NCBI RefSeq assembly: GCF_031845375.1
Contig: NZ_JAVREK010000022.1
Span: 1-64,000, forward strand
Reading direction: 5' to 3'
DNA: 64,000 nt
Source of the DNA: Streptomonospora wellingtoniae
GTDB lineage: Bacteria; Actinomycetota; Actinomycetes; Streptosporangiales; Streptosporangiaceae
Shown here: positions 55,781 to 64,000 of the stretch, piece by piece
Numbering within the stretch: the first letter of the stretch is position 1
How the letters are laid out: every line of letters starts with the position of its first letter
Made by a program: the position numbers and the translations under genes
Notes under the pieces: generated by a model
The model's input: only the letters and a program-made list of their open reading frames with translations
Database searches by the model: none
Told to the model about the DNA's origin: nothing

Positions 55781-56800
55781 ATGAGCGACACCTCGGCGCG
55801 CCTGCTGCGACTGCTGTCCCTGCTGCAGACGCCACGCGAATGGACCGGTACCGAAATCGCGCAGCGGCTGGGCACGACCCCGCGCACCGTGCGCCGCGAC
55901 ATCGCGCGGCTGCGCGGGCTGGACTACCCGATCCGGGGGGCGCGCGGTCCCGACGGCGGCTACCGGCTGGCTGCGGGGGCGGCGATGCCGCCCCTGCTCC
56001 TGGACGACGAGGAGGCGGTCGCCATCACCGTGGGCCTGCGTACGGCGGCGAGCAATCCGGTGGCCGGAATCGAGGACGCGTCGGCACGCGCCCTGGCCAA
56101 ACTGGGACAGGTGCTGCCCGCGCGGCTGCGCCGCAGGGTCGGCGCCCTCGGCACGGCGACGGTCGCGATGCCCGGGGCGGAGGCCCCCGACGTCGACCCG
56201 GATGTCCTGGCCGTGATCGCCTCGGCGGTGGCCAACAGCGAGCGGCTGCGCTTCCGCTACCGCAGCGCCGGGTGGGGTGAGGGCCGCGGCGTCCCGGAGC
56301 CGCCCCGGCGCCTGGTGGAGCCCTTGCGGCTGGTCGCAGCACAGCGGCGCTGGTACCTGCCGGCCTGGGACGACGACCGCGCCGACTGGCGGATCTTCCG
56401 TGTCGACCGGATCGGCTCCCCGCGCCCCACGGGCGTCCGCTTCGCGCCTCGCGACCCGCCGGGCCGGGACGCGGCCGCCTTCGTGCAGCGGAGCCTGCAC
56501 TCGCTGGCCCCTACCTACGAGGTTGCGGCAACGCTGCAGATGCCCGCCGAGGAGGTCGTGCGGCGCCTGCCCGCAGCGGCCGAGGAGGTCACCCCGGTGG
56601 ACGAAGGCAGCTGCCGCCTGCACGGCCACGCAGACACGCTGGAGTGGCTCGCCGCCCGGCTGCTCATGCTCGGCTGCGCATTGGAGGTGCACGGTCCCCC
56701 GCAACTGCGCGCCTACCTGCGCGCCGCGGGAGCGCGCGCGGTCGCGGCCGCGGAGCCGGAACCGGGCGCCGGTCGGCCTTCCGGCGCGGATTCCCGCTAG
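55781..56800 (+). CDS. WYL-domain (YafY-type) transcriptional regulator
   Basis: A 339-residue regulator: N-terminal HTH_11 (1-55: EWTGTEIAQRLGTTPRTVRRDIARLR), then PDGGYRLAAGAAMPPLLLDDEEA and a WYL domain (about 150-220: RLRFRYRS...PLRLVAAQRRWYLPAWD...FRVDRI) with a C-terminal WCX region. WYL domains sense nucleic acids or small ligands. The 113-bp divergent gap with the epoxide hydrolase suggests local control. Confidence 0.9.
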   Translation: MSDTSARLLRLLSLLQTPREWTGTEIAQRLGTTPRTVRRDIARLRGLDYPIRGARGPDGGYRLAAGAAMPPLLLDDEEAVAITVGLRTAASNPVAGIEDASARALAKLGQVLPARLRRRVGALGTATVAMPGAEAPDVDPDVLAVIASAVANSERLRFRYRSAGWGEGRGVPEPPRRLVEPLRLVAAQRRWYLPAWDDDRADWRIFRVDRIGSPRPTGVRFAPRDPPGRDAAAFVQRSLHSLAPTYEVAATLQMPAEEVVRRLPAAAEEVTPVDEGSCRLHGHADTLEWLAARLLMLGCALEVHGPPQLRAYLRAAGARAVAAAEPEPGAGRPSGADSR

Positions 56801-56906
56801 ATTGCTGCTGGGACACGGCCGCGCCTTCTGATGGGATGGGGGCGGCCCGGCGTTCGAGCGGCCGCGGATCGGCCGCAGTAGGTCAGAGGAGGACGGCGAA
56901 CCCCCC

Positions 56907-57377
56907 ATGAGTAACCAGTCGCTTCCGCCCGGAGCGTCCTCGCCGCGCGACGAGCCGCCGTCGGGGCGACGCGAAGCGCGCTCCCCCTTCGGACGGCGCG
57001 AGGTCCCCCGCGAGTCGGCGCGCGAGGAGGCCCGCCCGGGGCCCGCTTCCGAGCGCGACCGGCGGGAGCGGAACGAGCGCGACGAATCCGCCGCCGGGCC
57101 CGCCGCGGGCAGCGGCCCGACGATGGCGCTGATCCTGCACGCTCTGACGTTCCTGTGCTGCTTCAACTGGATCTTCGGCGTGATCGGCATCGTGTTCGCC
57201 GTCCGCGCTGGACACAAGCGCGACCAGGGACGATACGTCGAGGCCGAGACCCTGACGCGCTACTCCTGGTACTGCCTGGGCGCGGCCGCGGTGATGTTCG
57301 CCGTGATGCTCGTGCTGACCCTGTGGCTGTTCACCCAGGCGGGCTCGCTGTTCGAGGGCGTGGTGGTCCCCTACTGA
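56907..57377 (+). CDS. DUF4190-like two-helix membrane protein
   Basis: A 156-residue protein with a long charged, disordered N-terminus (1-70, RE-rich) and two TM helices (about 72-96, 118-145). The loop between has YVEAETLTRYSWYC. It resembles the product at 58013-58504 in layout and loop sequence. AGAGGAGG is upstream but about 14 nt from the ATG. Function unknown. Confidence 0.7.
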   Translation: MSNQSLPPGASSPRDEPPSGRREARSPFGRREVPRESAREEARPGPASERDRRERNERDESAAGPAAGSGPTMALILHALTFLCCFNWIFGVIGIVFAVRAGHKRDQGRYVEAETLTRYSWYCLGAAAVMFAVMLVLTLWLFTQAGSLFEGVVVPY

Positions 57378-57402
57378 CGGCCGCGGCACGGCCGCCGCGG
57401 GG

Positions 57403-57819
57403 TCAGGGCAGGCGCATGGCCATGCCGACCGAGTCCGGCGCGGTCTCGGTGAACCCCAGCTTCCGGTAGAGGCGCCGCCCGGGCGGATCGGCGAGCAGGT
57501 TCACGAACGCGCCGGGCGGAGCCTGTTCGCGGATGACGTCGAGCAGGTGCCGCAGGACCGCGCCGCCGACACCGTTGCCCTGGTGCCCGGGAAGCACTGC
57601 CATGTCCACGATGTGGAAGTACCAGCCGCCGTCGCCCAGCACCCGGCCCATGCCCACCGTGGAGCCGTTGGCCGCCACGGCGTGGCACGCGGCCCACGAG
57701 CCGGGCAGCGCCGCGACCGCCTGTTCCCGGGTCACCGGTGACAGGTCCGCCTCGGTCCGCAGCCGCCGGTAGTCCTCCACCGAAGGGACTCCAGATCGGA
57801 GTCGGTAGTCCGTATGCAC
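57403..57819 (-). CDS. GNAT-family N-acetyltransferase
   Basis: A 138-residue GNAT with HIVDMAVLPGHQGNGVGGAVLRHLLD as acetyl-CoA motif A and RRLYRKLGFTE as the C-terminal motif, both standard. GTG 57819 gives the family-typical beginning (YRLRSGVPSVEDYRRLR); the longer open frame upstream reads as low-complexity. Acceptor unknown. It lies convergent within a pair of paralogous membrane-protein genes. Confidence 0.85.
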   Translation of the reverse strand: MHTDYRLRSGVPSVEDYRRLRTEADLSPVTREQAVAALPGSWAACHAVAANGSTVGMGRVLGDGGWYFHIVDMAVLPGHQGNGVGGAVLRHLLDVIREQAPPGAFVNLLADPPGRRLYRKLGFTETAPDSVGMAMRLP

Positions 57820-58012
57820 GAGGCAGCAGCTTAGTCGTCCGGCGCCCGGCGCACCGCCCCGAGGGGGCAGGCGCACGGCGGCCTTGGCGCATGCGGGGCC
57901 CGGCGCATTACGCTTGGAGGGCAGACCGGGCCCGCCCCACCGCACCGCGGTAGCCCGGCCGGCCCGGCGGGCGCGGGCCCAACGCCGGGGCGACCACGAA
58001 AGGCGGCAGCCG

Positions 58013-58504
58013 ATGACCGACTTCTGGACCCGGCCCAGCTCCCACGGGGACCTCGGGCGGCAGGCGTCGGGCGGACACCCGCCGACGCACGGCGCGGCCT
58101 CCTACGCCGACCCCCTCGCACGCGACCCGTTCACCCCCGCGCCGACCGCCGCCTACGCGCGACAGCACAACGTAGCGGGCGCGATGGGCGGCATGCCCGC
58201 TCCGCAGCCGCGCTTCGCACCGCCCTCGGAGCCTCCCGCCCGCGTCGGCAGCGCCGTGGCCGCGCTGGTGTGCGCGATGCTCACGCTGCTCTGCCCGGTG
58301 CTGTTCCTCGCGCTGGGGTTCCCGGTGCTGGCCCTGCTGGTCAACGTGCCCGCGATCGCGTTCGGCATCGCTGCGCTCGCCCGGTTGAACGACCCGATGG
58401 AGGTCGAGCGCTACATCCGCTATACGTGGGCGTGCATCCTCGTCTACCTGGGGCTGATGGCGGTGATCCTGATCGCGGCGATCATGGTGGTCCTCTCCCT
58501 GTAG
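58013..58504 (+). CDS. DUF4190-like two-to-three-helix membrane protein
   Basis: A 163-residue protein with a disordered N-terminus (1-75) and hydrophobic helices at about 80-103, 104-122 and 138-162. The loop VERYIRYTWAC parallels the one in the protein at 56907-57377. AAAGG lies about 9 nt before the ATG. Function unknown. Confidence 0.7.
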   Translation: MTDFWTRPSSHGDLGRQASGGHPPTHGAASYADPLARDPFTPAPTAAYARQHNVAGAMGGMPAPQPRFAPPSEPPARVGSAVAALVCAMLTLLCPVLFLALGFPVLALLVNVPAIAFGIAALARLNDPMEVERYIRYTWACILVYLGLMAVILIAAIMVVLSL

Positions 58505-58775
58505 CCGGCGCCACCGCGCGGTCGTCCGGCGCCGCGGGCACGCCGCCCGACGGCTCGGCGCGACCGCTCCCTCTGGCCGCGCGCCTCACCTGCCTCCGCC
58601 CGCCCCTGCCCGCCCTGGTCAGCGGCATTCCACCGTTCCCATACCGCCGCCGCCGGGCTGCGCATAAGGTTGTGTCGGCGGTGCCAGCGGGCATATCGCC
58701 GACCGCCTCGGCGTTGCACGCCGTGGCCCGCCTCCCGGAGGCGGCCGCCGCCGAGACCCCTGCTGCGAGGTACGT

Positions 58776-60422
58776 GTGTCCTGCCTGATCGTCCAGTCCG
58801 ACAAGACCCTGCTGCTGGAAGTCGACCACGAGCTGGCCGACGAGTGCCGACGCGCCATCGCACCCTTCGCCGAGCTGGAGCGGGCGCCCGAGCACGTGCA
58901 CACCTACCGCGTGACCCCGCTGGCGCTGTGGAACGCACGCGCCGCCGGCCACGACGCCGAGCAGGTCGTCGACGCTTTCATCAACTACTCGCGCTTCCCG
59001 GTCCCGCACTCACTGCTGGTCGACATCGCCGAGACGATGGACCGCTACGGACGCCTGCGCCTGCAGACCCACGCCGTCCACGGGCTGGTGCTGCACGCGC
59101 TGGACCGTGCCGTGCTGGAGGAGGTCGTCCGCGCCAAGAAGATCAAGGGCATGCTCGGCGAGCGGGTCGACGAGGACACCGTCGCGGTGCATCCCAGTGA
59201 GCGCGGCAACCTCAAGCAGGCACTGCTCAAGCTCGGCTGGCCCGCCGAGGACCATGCGGGCTACGTCGACGGCGAGGCCCACGCCGTGGACCTCGCCGAG
59301 GACGGCTGGGAGCTGCGCGGCTACCAGCGCGAGGCCGCAGAGGGCTTCTACGCCGGCGGATCGGGAGTCGTGGTGCTGCCGTGCGGCGCCGGCAAGACCA
59401 TCGTGGGGGCGGCGGCGATGTCCCTCGCCAAGTCCACGACGCTCATCCTGGTCACCAACACCGTCTCGGTCCACCAGTGGCGCACCGAGCTGCTGCGCCG
59501 CACCACGCTCACTGAGGACGAGATCGGCGAGTACACCGGCACCCGCAAGGACATCCGCCCCGTCACCATCGCGACGTACCAGGTCATGGCGGCGCGCAAG
59601 AAGGGCGTCCACAGCCACCTGGAGCTGTTCGAGGCGCGCGACTGGGGCCTGATCGTCTACGACGAGGTGCACCTGCTGCCGGCCCCCATCTTCCGGATGA
59701 CCGCCGACCTGCAGGCCCGGCGGCGGCTGGGGCTCACCGCGACCCTGGTGCGCGAGGACGGCCGCGAAGGCGACGTCTTCTCCCTCATCGGACCCAAGCG
59801 CTACGACGCGCCCTGGAAGGAGATGGAGAACCAGGGCTGGATCGCCCCCGCAGACTGCGTCGAGGTGCGGGTGAACCTCTCCGAGTCCGAGCGGCTGGCC
59901 TATGCCACCGCCGAACCCGAGGACCGGTACCGCTTCTGCTCCTCGTCGGCCGCCAAGACCGAGGTGGTGCGCGAGCTGGTGCGCAGGCACCACGACGAGC
60001 AGACGCTGGTCATCGGCTCCTACATCGACCAACTCGACGAACTGGGCGAGTCGCTGGAGGCGCCGGTGATCAAGGGCGAGACCCGGATCAAGGAGCGGGA
60101 GCGGCTGTTCGAGGCGTTTCGCTCGGGCGAACTGCGCACGCTCGTGGTGTCCAAGGTCGCCAACTTCTCCATCGACCTGCCCGAGGCCGGTGTGGCCATC
60201 CAGGTATCGGGGTCGTTCGGGTCCCGCCAGGAGGAGGCCCAGCGGCTCGGCCGCCTGCTGCGCCCCAAGTCCGACTCCCGCAGCGCCCGCTTCTACGCGG
60301 TGACCGCCCGCGACACGGTCGACCAGGACTTCGCCGCCCACCGGCAGCGCTTCCTCGCCGAGCAGGGCTACGCCTACCGCATCGCCGACGCCGACGACGT
60401 CCTGGCCGGCGACGAGATCTGA
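58776..60422 (+). CDS. xpb: DNA repair helicase XPB
   Basis: A 548-residue SF2 helicase closely resembling mycobacterial XPB (Ercc3). N-terminal damage-recognition-like domain starts LIVQSDKTLLLEVDHE; Walker A CGAGKT (203-208), DEVH box (296-299), RLGLTAT motif III, and GSRQEEAQRLGRLLRP motif VI. It unwinds 3'-5' in nucleotide excision repair or related transactions. GTG 58776 follows GAGG at 5 nt. The helicase-associated protein is encoded upstream. Stop is 16 bp before a dispersed hairpin. Confidence 0.96.
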   Translation: MSCLIVQSDKTLLLEVDHELADECRRAIAPFAELERAPEHVHTYRVTPLALWNARAAGHDAEQVVDAFINYSRFPVPHSLLVDIAETMDRYGRLRLQTHAVHGLVLHALDRAVLEEVVRAKKIKGMLGERVDEDTVAVHPSERGNLKQALLKLGWPAEDHAGYVDGEAHAVDLAEDGWELRGYQREAAEGFYAGGSGVVVLPCGAGKTIVGAAAMSLAKSTTLILVTNTVSVHQWRTELLRRTTLTEDEIGEYTGTRKDIRPVTIATYQVMAARKKGVHSHLELFEARDWGLIVYDEVHLLPAPIFRMTADLQARRRLGLTATLVREDGREGDVFSLIGPKRYDAPWKEMENQGWIAPADCVEVRVNLSESERLAYATAEPEDRYRFCSSSAAKTEVVRELVRRHHDEQTLVIGSYIDQLDELGESLEAPVIKGETRIKERERLFEAFRSGELRTLVVSKVANFSIDLPEAGVAIQVSGSFGSRQEEAQRLGRLLRPKSDSRSARFYAVTARDTVDQDFAAHRQRFLAEQGYAYRIADADDVLAGDEI

Positions 60423-60437
60423 AGGACCGTCCCGCCC

Positions 60438-60502
60438 CCGCCGATCTTGTAGCTATCGTGAGGGAAAACGATTTCCAGTGACGATAGCTACAAGATCGAC
60501 GG
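60438..60502. repeat. 65-nt dispersed hairpin, full copy 4
   Basis: Standard arms with an ACGA loop. It lies between the convergent ends of XPB and a small membrane protein gene. Followed by GCGCTGAGC, as is copy 5. Confidence 0.85.
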
Positions 60503-60535
60503 CGCTGAGCGGGTCGCCGGCCGCGTGGCCGCGAC

Positions 60536-60772
60536 CTAAAGCGGCGGCAGCGCGCCCAGGACGATGGTGAACCCCGCCAGGCACCAGGCGATCAGCGAGT
60601 AGCCGAGCGTCTGCGTGCGCAGGGTAGGATTCCTGCGCACCGCGGGCGTGGCGAACGCGGCGACCATGAGCACCAGCGCGAGCATCGCCGGAATCAGCGA
60701 CGCGACCGCGAACAGGCCCTCCTGCTCGGCGCAGGACGCGTAGCCGGAGCTCTCCGGATCGCCGCAGAACAC
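60536..60772 (-). CDS. small two-helix membrane protein
   Basis: A 78-residue protein: N-terminal segment with two Cys (CGDPESSGYASC), TM1 (about 22-43) and TM2 (about 55-75). GTG 60772 is chosen because GGGAG lies 5 nt upstream; a GTG at 60805 is the alternative. Function unknown. Confidence 0.6.
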   Translation of the reverse strand: MFCGDPESSGYASCAEQEGLFAVASLIPAMLALVLMVAAFATPAVRRNPTLRTQTLGYSLIAWCLAGFTIVLGALPPL

Positions 60773-61006
60773 GTTCTCTCCCGTTCTCCCGGTATGAGCA
60801 GGCACTGCACGGTTGGAATGCGCGGCGCCCGTTGCGGACCGAAGGCGTGCCGCTGGAGTGCCCCGGGACCGCAGAGGACGAACGGGGCGCTGCCGCGGGG
60901 CGCACGTCCGACCGTATCGCGGTCCGCGGCGGCTCGGTGCCACGCCTTTACACGCGCGTGACCCGCGTCCAATGATGGGGGCGACCCGACTCGGAGGTGC
61001 CCCCCA

Positions 61007-61993
61007 ATGATCGATCCTGCCGACACCGCTCCCACGCTTCCCCCCGAACAGCGCCAGGGCTTCCACTCACTGCGCGCCAAGGGCCTCAACTGGGACTCCT
61101 TCCCGCTGCGGCTGTTCGCCAAGGGCAACGCCAAGTTCTGGAACCCCGCCGACATCGACATGCGCCGCGACGCACAGGACTGGGCGGAGCTGTCCGAAGG
61201 GGTGCGCGTGCGGATCATGCGGTTGTGCGCGCTCTTCGTCGCCGGCGAAGAGGCGGTCACCGAGGACATCCAGCCGTTCATCCGCGCGATGGCCGCCGAA
61301 GGCCGCCTCGGCGACGAGATGTACCTGACGCAGTTCGCCTTTGAAGAGGCCAAGCACGTCCAGGTGTTCCGGATGTGGATGGACGCGGTCGGCATCACCG
61401 AGGACCTGCACTCCTTCGTCGAGAGCAATGCCGGCTACCGCGCGCTGTTCTACTCCGAGCTGCCCGCCGCCCTGAACGCACTGGCCGACGACCCCAGCCC
61501 GGCCAACCAGGTGCGCGCCTCGGTCACCTACAACCACATCATCGAGGGCTCTCTGGCCCTGACCGGCTACCACTCCTGGAACCACATCTGCACGGCCCGC
61601 GGGATCTTCCCCGGCATGCGCGAGATCATCAAGCGCATCGGCGACGACGAGCGGCGGCACATGGCCTGGGGAACCTTCACCTGCCGCCGCCACGTCGCCG
61701 CCGACGCCCGCACCTGGGACGTGGTGACCGAGCGCCTCAACGAACTGCTCCCGCACGTCACCGCGGTCGTCGAGCGCAGCAACGAGCCCGAGCCCGACGA
61801 AGAGGAGAAGCGCTACATGCTCTCCGACAAGGAGCTGATGGACTACGCGGCCGACCGAGCGCTGCGCCGCCTCGGCGCCATCGAGACCGCCCGCGGCATG
61901 CCGGTGGAGCGCATCGACGTCGACGCCTCGCCGGAGGAGCTCGAAGAGCGCTTCGGCGACGAGGACCGCGCCCAGATGGACAAGCTCAGGTAG
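61007..61993 (+). CDS. R2-like ligand-binding oxidase (R2lox)
   Basis: A 328-residue ferritin-fold protein close to Mycobacterium tuberculosis Rv0233, not a true ribonucleotide reductase R2. The Mn/Fe ligands fit by spacing: Glu81, Glu114, His117, Glu180, Glu215 and His218. Val84 and Tyr175 match the pair that forms the Val-Tyr ether crosslink in R2lox. It should activate oxygen and bind a long-chain ligand. GGAGG lies upstream of the ATG. No nrdE partner is present, consistent with R2lox. Confidence 0.9.
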   Translation: MIDPADTAPTLPPEQRQGFHSLRAKGLNWDSFPLRLFAKGNAKFWNPADIDMRRDAQDWAELSEGVRVRIMRLCALFVAGEEAVTEDIQPFIRAMAAEGRLGDEMYLTQFAFEEAKHVQVFRMWMDAVGITEDLHSFVESNAGYRALFYSELPAALNALADDPSPANQVRASVTYNHIIEGSLALTGYHSWNHICTARGIFPGMREIIKRIGDDERRHMAWGTFTCRRHVAADARTWDVVTERLNELLPHVTAVVERSNEPEPDEEEKRYMLSDKELMDYAADRALRRLGAIETARGMPVERIDVDASPEELEERFGDEDRAQMDKLR

Positions 61994-62054
61994 GGGCGAA
62001 CGGCCCGGCACGGCGGGCGCCCGGGGCCGGCGGCACCGTCCGCTGCCCCGAACC

Positions 62055-62119
62055 CCGCCGATCTTGTAGCTATCGTGAAGGAAAACGATTTCCAGTGACG
62101 ATAGCTACAAGATCAACGG
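62055..62119. repeat. 65-nt dispersed hairpin, full copy 5
   Basis: Standard arms with an ACGA loop. It lies between the convergent ends of R2lox and the FG-GAP lipoprotein gene, 12 bp from the latter's stop. Confidence 0.85.
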
Positions 62120-62131
62120 CGCTGAGCTTCA

Positions 62132-63589
62132 CTACGATCGCGCGAACGCCCCGCCCAGCTTCGGCTCGCTCTCGGAGACGCCGAGCACGTCCGGACCGTA
62201 GGCGCCGGTGGCGGCCGCACCGTCCCGGGTGTAGCGCAGCGCCCACACGGCGCCCTGCTCCTCGTTCTCCCCGGGAGCTCCGACGGCGAGGTCCATCCGG
62301 TCGTCGCCGTCGAAGTCCGCCAGGCGCATCGCCCATCCGAAGCCGTCGCCGTCCTCCCCGTCGCCGGGCACGCCCGCGCTGTCCTGGTCGACCATCGACG
62401 ACCCCGCCGTCGTCAGCCCGTCCGGGCCTCCCTTGAGGACGACCACGCCGCCCGGTTCGCCCATCGGTTCGCCGCCCAGGGGCTCGACACCGGTCGTCGC
62501 GAGCACGTCGGCGCAGCCGTCGCCGTCCACGTCGCCCGCGGCGAGCCTGAACCCGAACCCGGCGCTGTCGTTGCTCTCCCCCGGGATCGAGCCGCTGTCC
62601 CGGGTGAACGCGGTCCCCTTGCCGGCGAGGCCGTCCGGGCCGCCGTAGATCACCCTGAGCGTGCCGGGGTCGCCTGCCAGGTCCTCGACGACGCCCCCGG
62701 GAACCTCACGCATGACGAGGTCCCCGTAGCCGTCGCCGTTCATGTCGCCGATCGCGCCGGTACTCGCCGAAGCCAGGTTCTGGTCGGCCTTTTGCAGACC
62801 GGCGGGGGTCGAGAGCAGCACCCCAGTGGGTTCGCCCATCTCCTCGAACGAGCTCATGACGACCAGATCGGTCCCGCCGTCGCCGTCGACGTCCCCCGGA
62901 ACCAGCTCCTGCAGGTCCAGACTGCCCAGTGCCAGGGGCTGCTTCCCGGCGACGCCGCCCTCCCGGATGAACGGGCCCCTCAGCACAGCGGACTCCCCGC
63001 CCGCCCGATAGGCGAGCAGGTCGCGTTCGCCGTCCGCGTCGAAGTCTCCGCTCACGACCTCCTCGACTCCGGCGGGAAGCGCGGAGCCATCCAGCGCCGT
63101 CCCGCCGCCGAGCCCGGACTCGCCGCCCCACAGCATCGTCAGATCGGGGTCCTCGGGCTCGGCGTAGTCCTCCCAAGCACTCATCACCGCGACGTCGGCG
63201 TAGCCGTCGCCGTCGAAGTCGCCGACGGCGGCTGCGTCGCCGAACCGGTCGTGCGCGTCGGGCGTCCCCGGCACGCCCTCGGAGCCCTGGTCGATCACCT
63301 GCCGCGTGCCGGGATCGGGGCCGTCGGCCGATCCGTAGACGACGACCACCTTTCCTGCGCCCTCGGCGCCGCCGGCGTCGGCATCGCCGACCAGGACGGC
63401 GAGGTCGGCGTAGCCGTCGCCGTTGAAGTCGTCGCGGTACTCGGCGTCCCGCGGCCGCTCGCCCGAGGGTTCGGGCCGCCCGCTCGGTGCGCCTCCCCCG
63501 GCTTCCGGAACCGGCCCGCATCCCGCCGCCGCGACCGCGAGCGCCGCTGCGAGGAGCGACCGGACACCGGCCAGGGTGCATCGACGCAC
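62132..63589 (-). CDS. FG-GAP/VCBS-repeat lipoprotein
   Basis: A 485-residue exported lipoprotein: signal peptide with lipobox AAAGC at about residues 20-24, a short Pro/Gly linker and about seven repeats carrying the calcium-binding DxDGDGxxD pattern (DFNGDGYAD, DFDGDGYAD, DFDADGERD, DVDGDGGTD, DMNGDGYGD, DVDGDGCAD, DFDGDDRMD). This builds an integrin-alpha-like propeller. GTG 63589 puts an RR pair right before the hydrophobic core; ATG 63619 is the alternative. Ligand unknown. Confidence 0.88.
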   Translation of the reverse strand: MRRCTLAGVRSLLAAALAVAAAGCGPVPEAGGGAPSGRPEPSGERPRDAEYRDDFNGDGYADLAVLVGDADAGGAEGAGKVVVVYGSADGPDPGTRQVIDQGSEGVPGTPDAHDRFGDAAAVGDFDGDGYADVAVMSAWEDYAEPEDPDLTMLWGGESGLGGGTALDGSALPAGVEEVVSGDFDADGERDLLAYRAGGESAVLRGPFIREGGVAGKQPLALGSLDLQELVPGDVDGDGGTDLVVMSSFEEMGEPTGVLLSTPAGLQKADQNLASASTGAIGDMNGDGYGDLVMREVPGGVVEDLAGDPGTLRVIYGGPDGLAGKGTAFTRDSGSIPGESNDSAGFGFRLAAGDVDGDGCADVLATTGVEPLGGEPMGEPGGVVVLKGGPDGLTTAGSSMVDQDSAGVPGDGEDGDGFGWAMRLADFDGDDRMDLAVGAPGENEEQGAVWALRYTRDGAAATGAYGPDVLGVSESEPKLGGAFARS

Positions 63590-63719
63590 GGATTCCCCCG
63601 AGTCAGGCGATTCGGACATGCCGGAAGAGGCTACACCTCACAGGGCGCGCACCGGGCGGCCAAAGCCCGCTACGGCGCCGCTTCCCTGCGAGACGACGGC
63701 GACGACCGGACATCGCGTC

Positions 63720-63725
63720 TAGAGT
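63720..63725 (+). promoter_or_regulatory. -10 element for leaderless NUDIX gene
   Basis: TAGAGT, 7 nt before ATG 63733, no Shine-Dalgarno between. Confidence 0.4.
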
Positions 63726-63732
63726 CGGACCC

Positions 63733-64000
63733 ATGCCACCACCCGAGACAGGCGCCGTCCCGGCTCCCGTGATCGACGCGCTCGCCTGGGTGCACGTCAG
63801 CCGCAGGCGGCTGCTGTGCGTCCGCACGCGCGGCCGCAGCCTCTACTACCTTCCGGGCGGAAAGCGCGAGCCCGGCGAGAGCGACGAGGACGCCGTCGCG
63901 CGCGAGACGCGCGAGGAGGTGGGCGTGGCGCTGCGTCCCGCAACTCTGGCACCGTTCGCCGTGGTGGAGGAGGCCGCCGACGGCTATCCGGAGGGCACGA
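63733..64000 (+). CDS. NUDIX hydrolase (partial, cut by window end)
   Basis: The first 89 residues are in view. The full NUDIX box GGKREPGESDEDAVARETREEVGV occupies about residues 42-65 with its Glu residues intact. Family members hydrolyse nucleoside diphosphates linked to other groups. The rest lies outside the window, so substrate class cannot be judged. Confidence 0.88.
   Translation, partial: MPPPETGAVPAPVIDALAWVHVSRRRLLCVRTRGRSLYYLPGGKREPGESDEDAVARETREEVGVALRPATLAPFAVVEEAADGYPEGT

Noticed and set aside
60453..60905. Recurring C-terminal peptide LVAIVTGNRFPSR at the ends of several frames
   Set aside because: It is only the translation of the dispersed hairpin on the minus strand, not a conserved protein tail.
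61007..61993. Ribonucleotide reductase small subunit (NrdB/NrdF)
   Set aside because: Val84-Tyr175 and overall similarity place it in R2lox, and no nrdE/nrdA is present.

Overview
The window is one stretch of a very GC-rich actinobacterial chromosome. Codon third positions are almost all G or C, GTG (and one TTG) starts are common, and many genes look leaderless. Gene content (DUF2530 beside an AzgA permease, DUF3027 beside a sacsin-like ATPase, an actinobacterial XPB helicase with its helicase-associated partner, R2lox, IdeR, citrate synthase 2) points to Streptosporangiales. A Nocardiopsaceae relative (Nocardiopsis, Streptomonospora, Thermobifida) is my best guess; that placement is inference. 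I saw no tRNA, rRNA, CRISPR array, prophage or biosynthetic cluster. Both window ends cut through genes.

Layout. 1-7.2 kb: tail of a transposase-like gene, ROK glucokinase, a membrane protein, a lysine 2,3-aminomutase-type radical SAM enzyme, plsX and argS. 7.2-12.3 kb: two paralogous membrane-anchored surface proteins (one with a CBM2 domain) flanking an SDR gene, then rbsK and xthA. 12.3-20.9 kb: a 675-bp divergent intergenic region with strong hairpins, an OmpR-type two-component system, a long acyl-CoA dehydrogenase, a YcaQ-type DNA glycosylase, a GNAT, and a hydrolase-tetR operon behind two perfect operators. 21-29.2 kb: thiolase, an EmrB-type efflux pump with an extra C-terminal domain, acyl-CoA dehydrogenase, a PAS-GAF-PP2C-HATPase phosphatase and IdeR. 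The thiolase and dehydrogenase share an upstream palindrome, so they probably form a small beta-oxidation regulon. 29.4-37.2 kb: pdxH, citrate synthase 2, serC, a GDPD-kinase pair, a gene-free region with three DnaA-box-like sequences, a secreted propeller protein and a BKACE enzyme. 37.2-42.4 kb: thpR, a marR-MFS efflux operon, a purine permease and DUF2530. 42.5-60.4 kb: a conserved actinobacterial block with a methyltransferase, sacsin-like ATPase, AIM24, DUF3027, cold-shock protein, helicase-associated protein and XPB, interleaved with epoxide hydrolase, a WYL regulator and small membrane proteins. 60.5-64 kb: a small membrane protein, R2lox, an FG-GAP lipoprotein and a partial NUDIX gene.

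The feature I find most unusual is a 65-nt, relatively AT-rich hairpin present in five nearly identical full copies plus one truncated copy. Every copy abuts the 3' end of at least one gene, most sit between convergent genes, and the copies show compensatory base changes in the stem. It looks like a dispersed terminator/REP-like family. The truncated copy joins directly onto the transposase-gene remnant.
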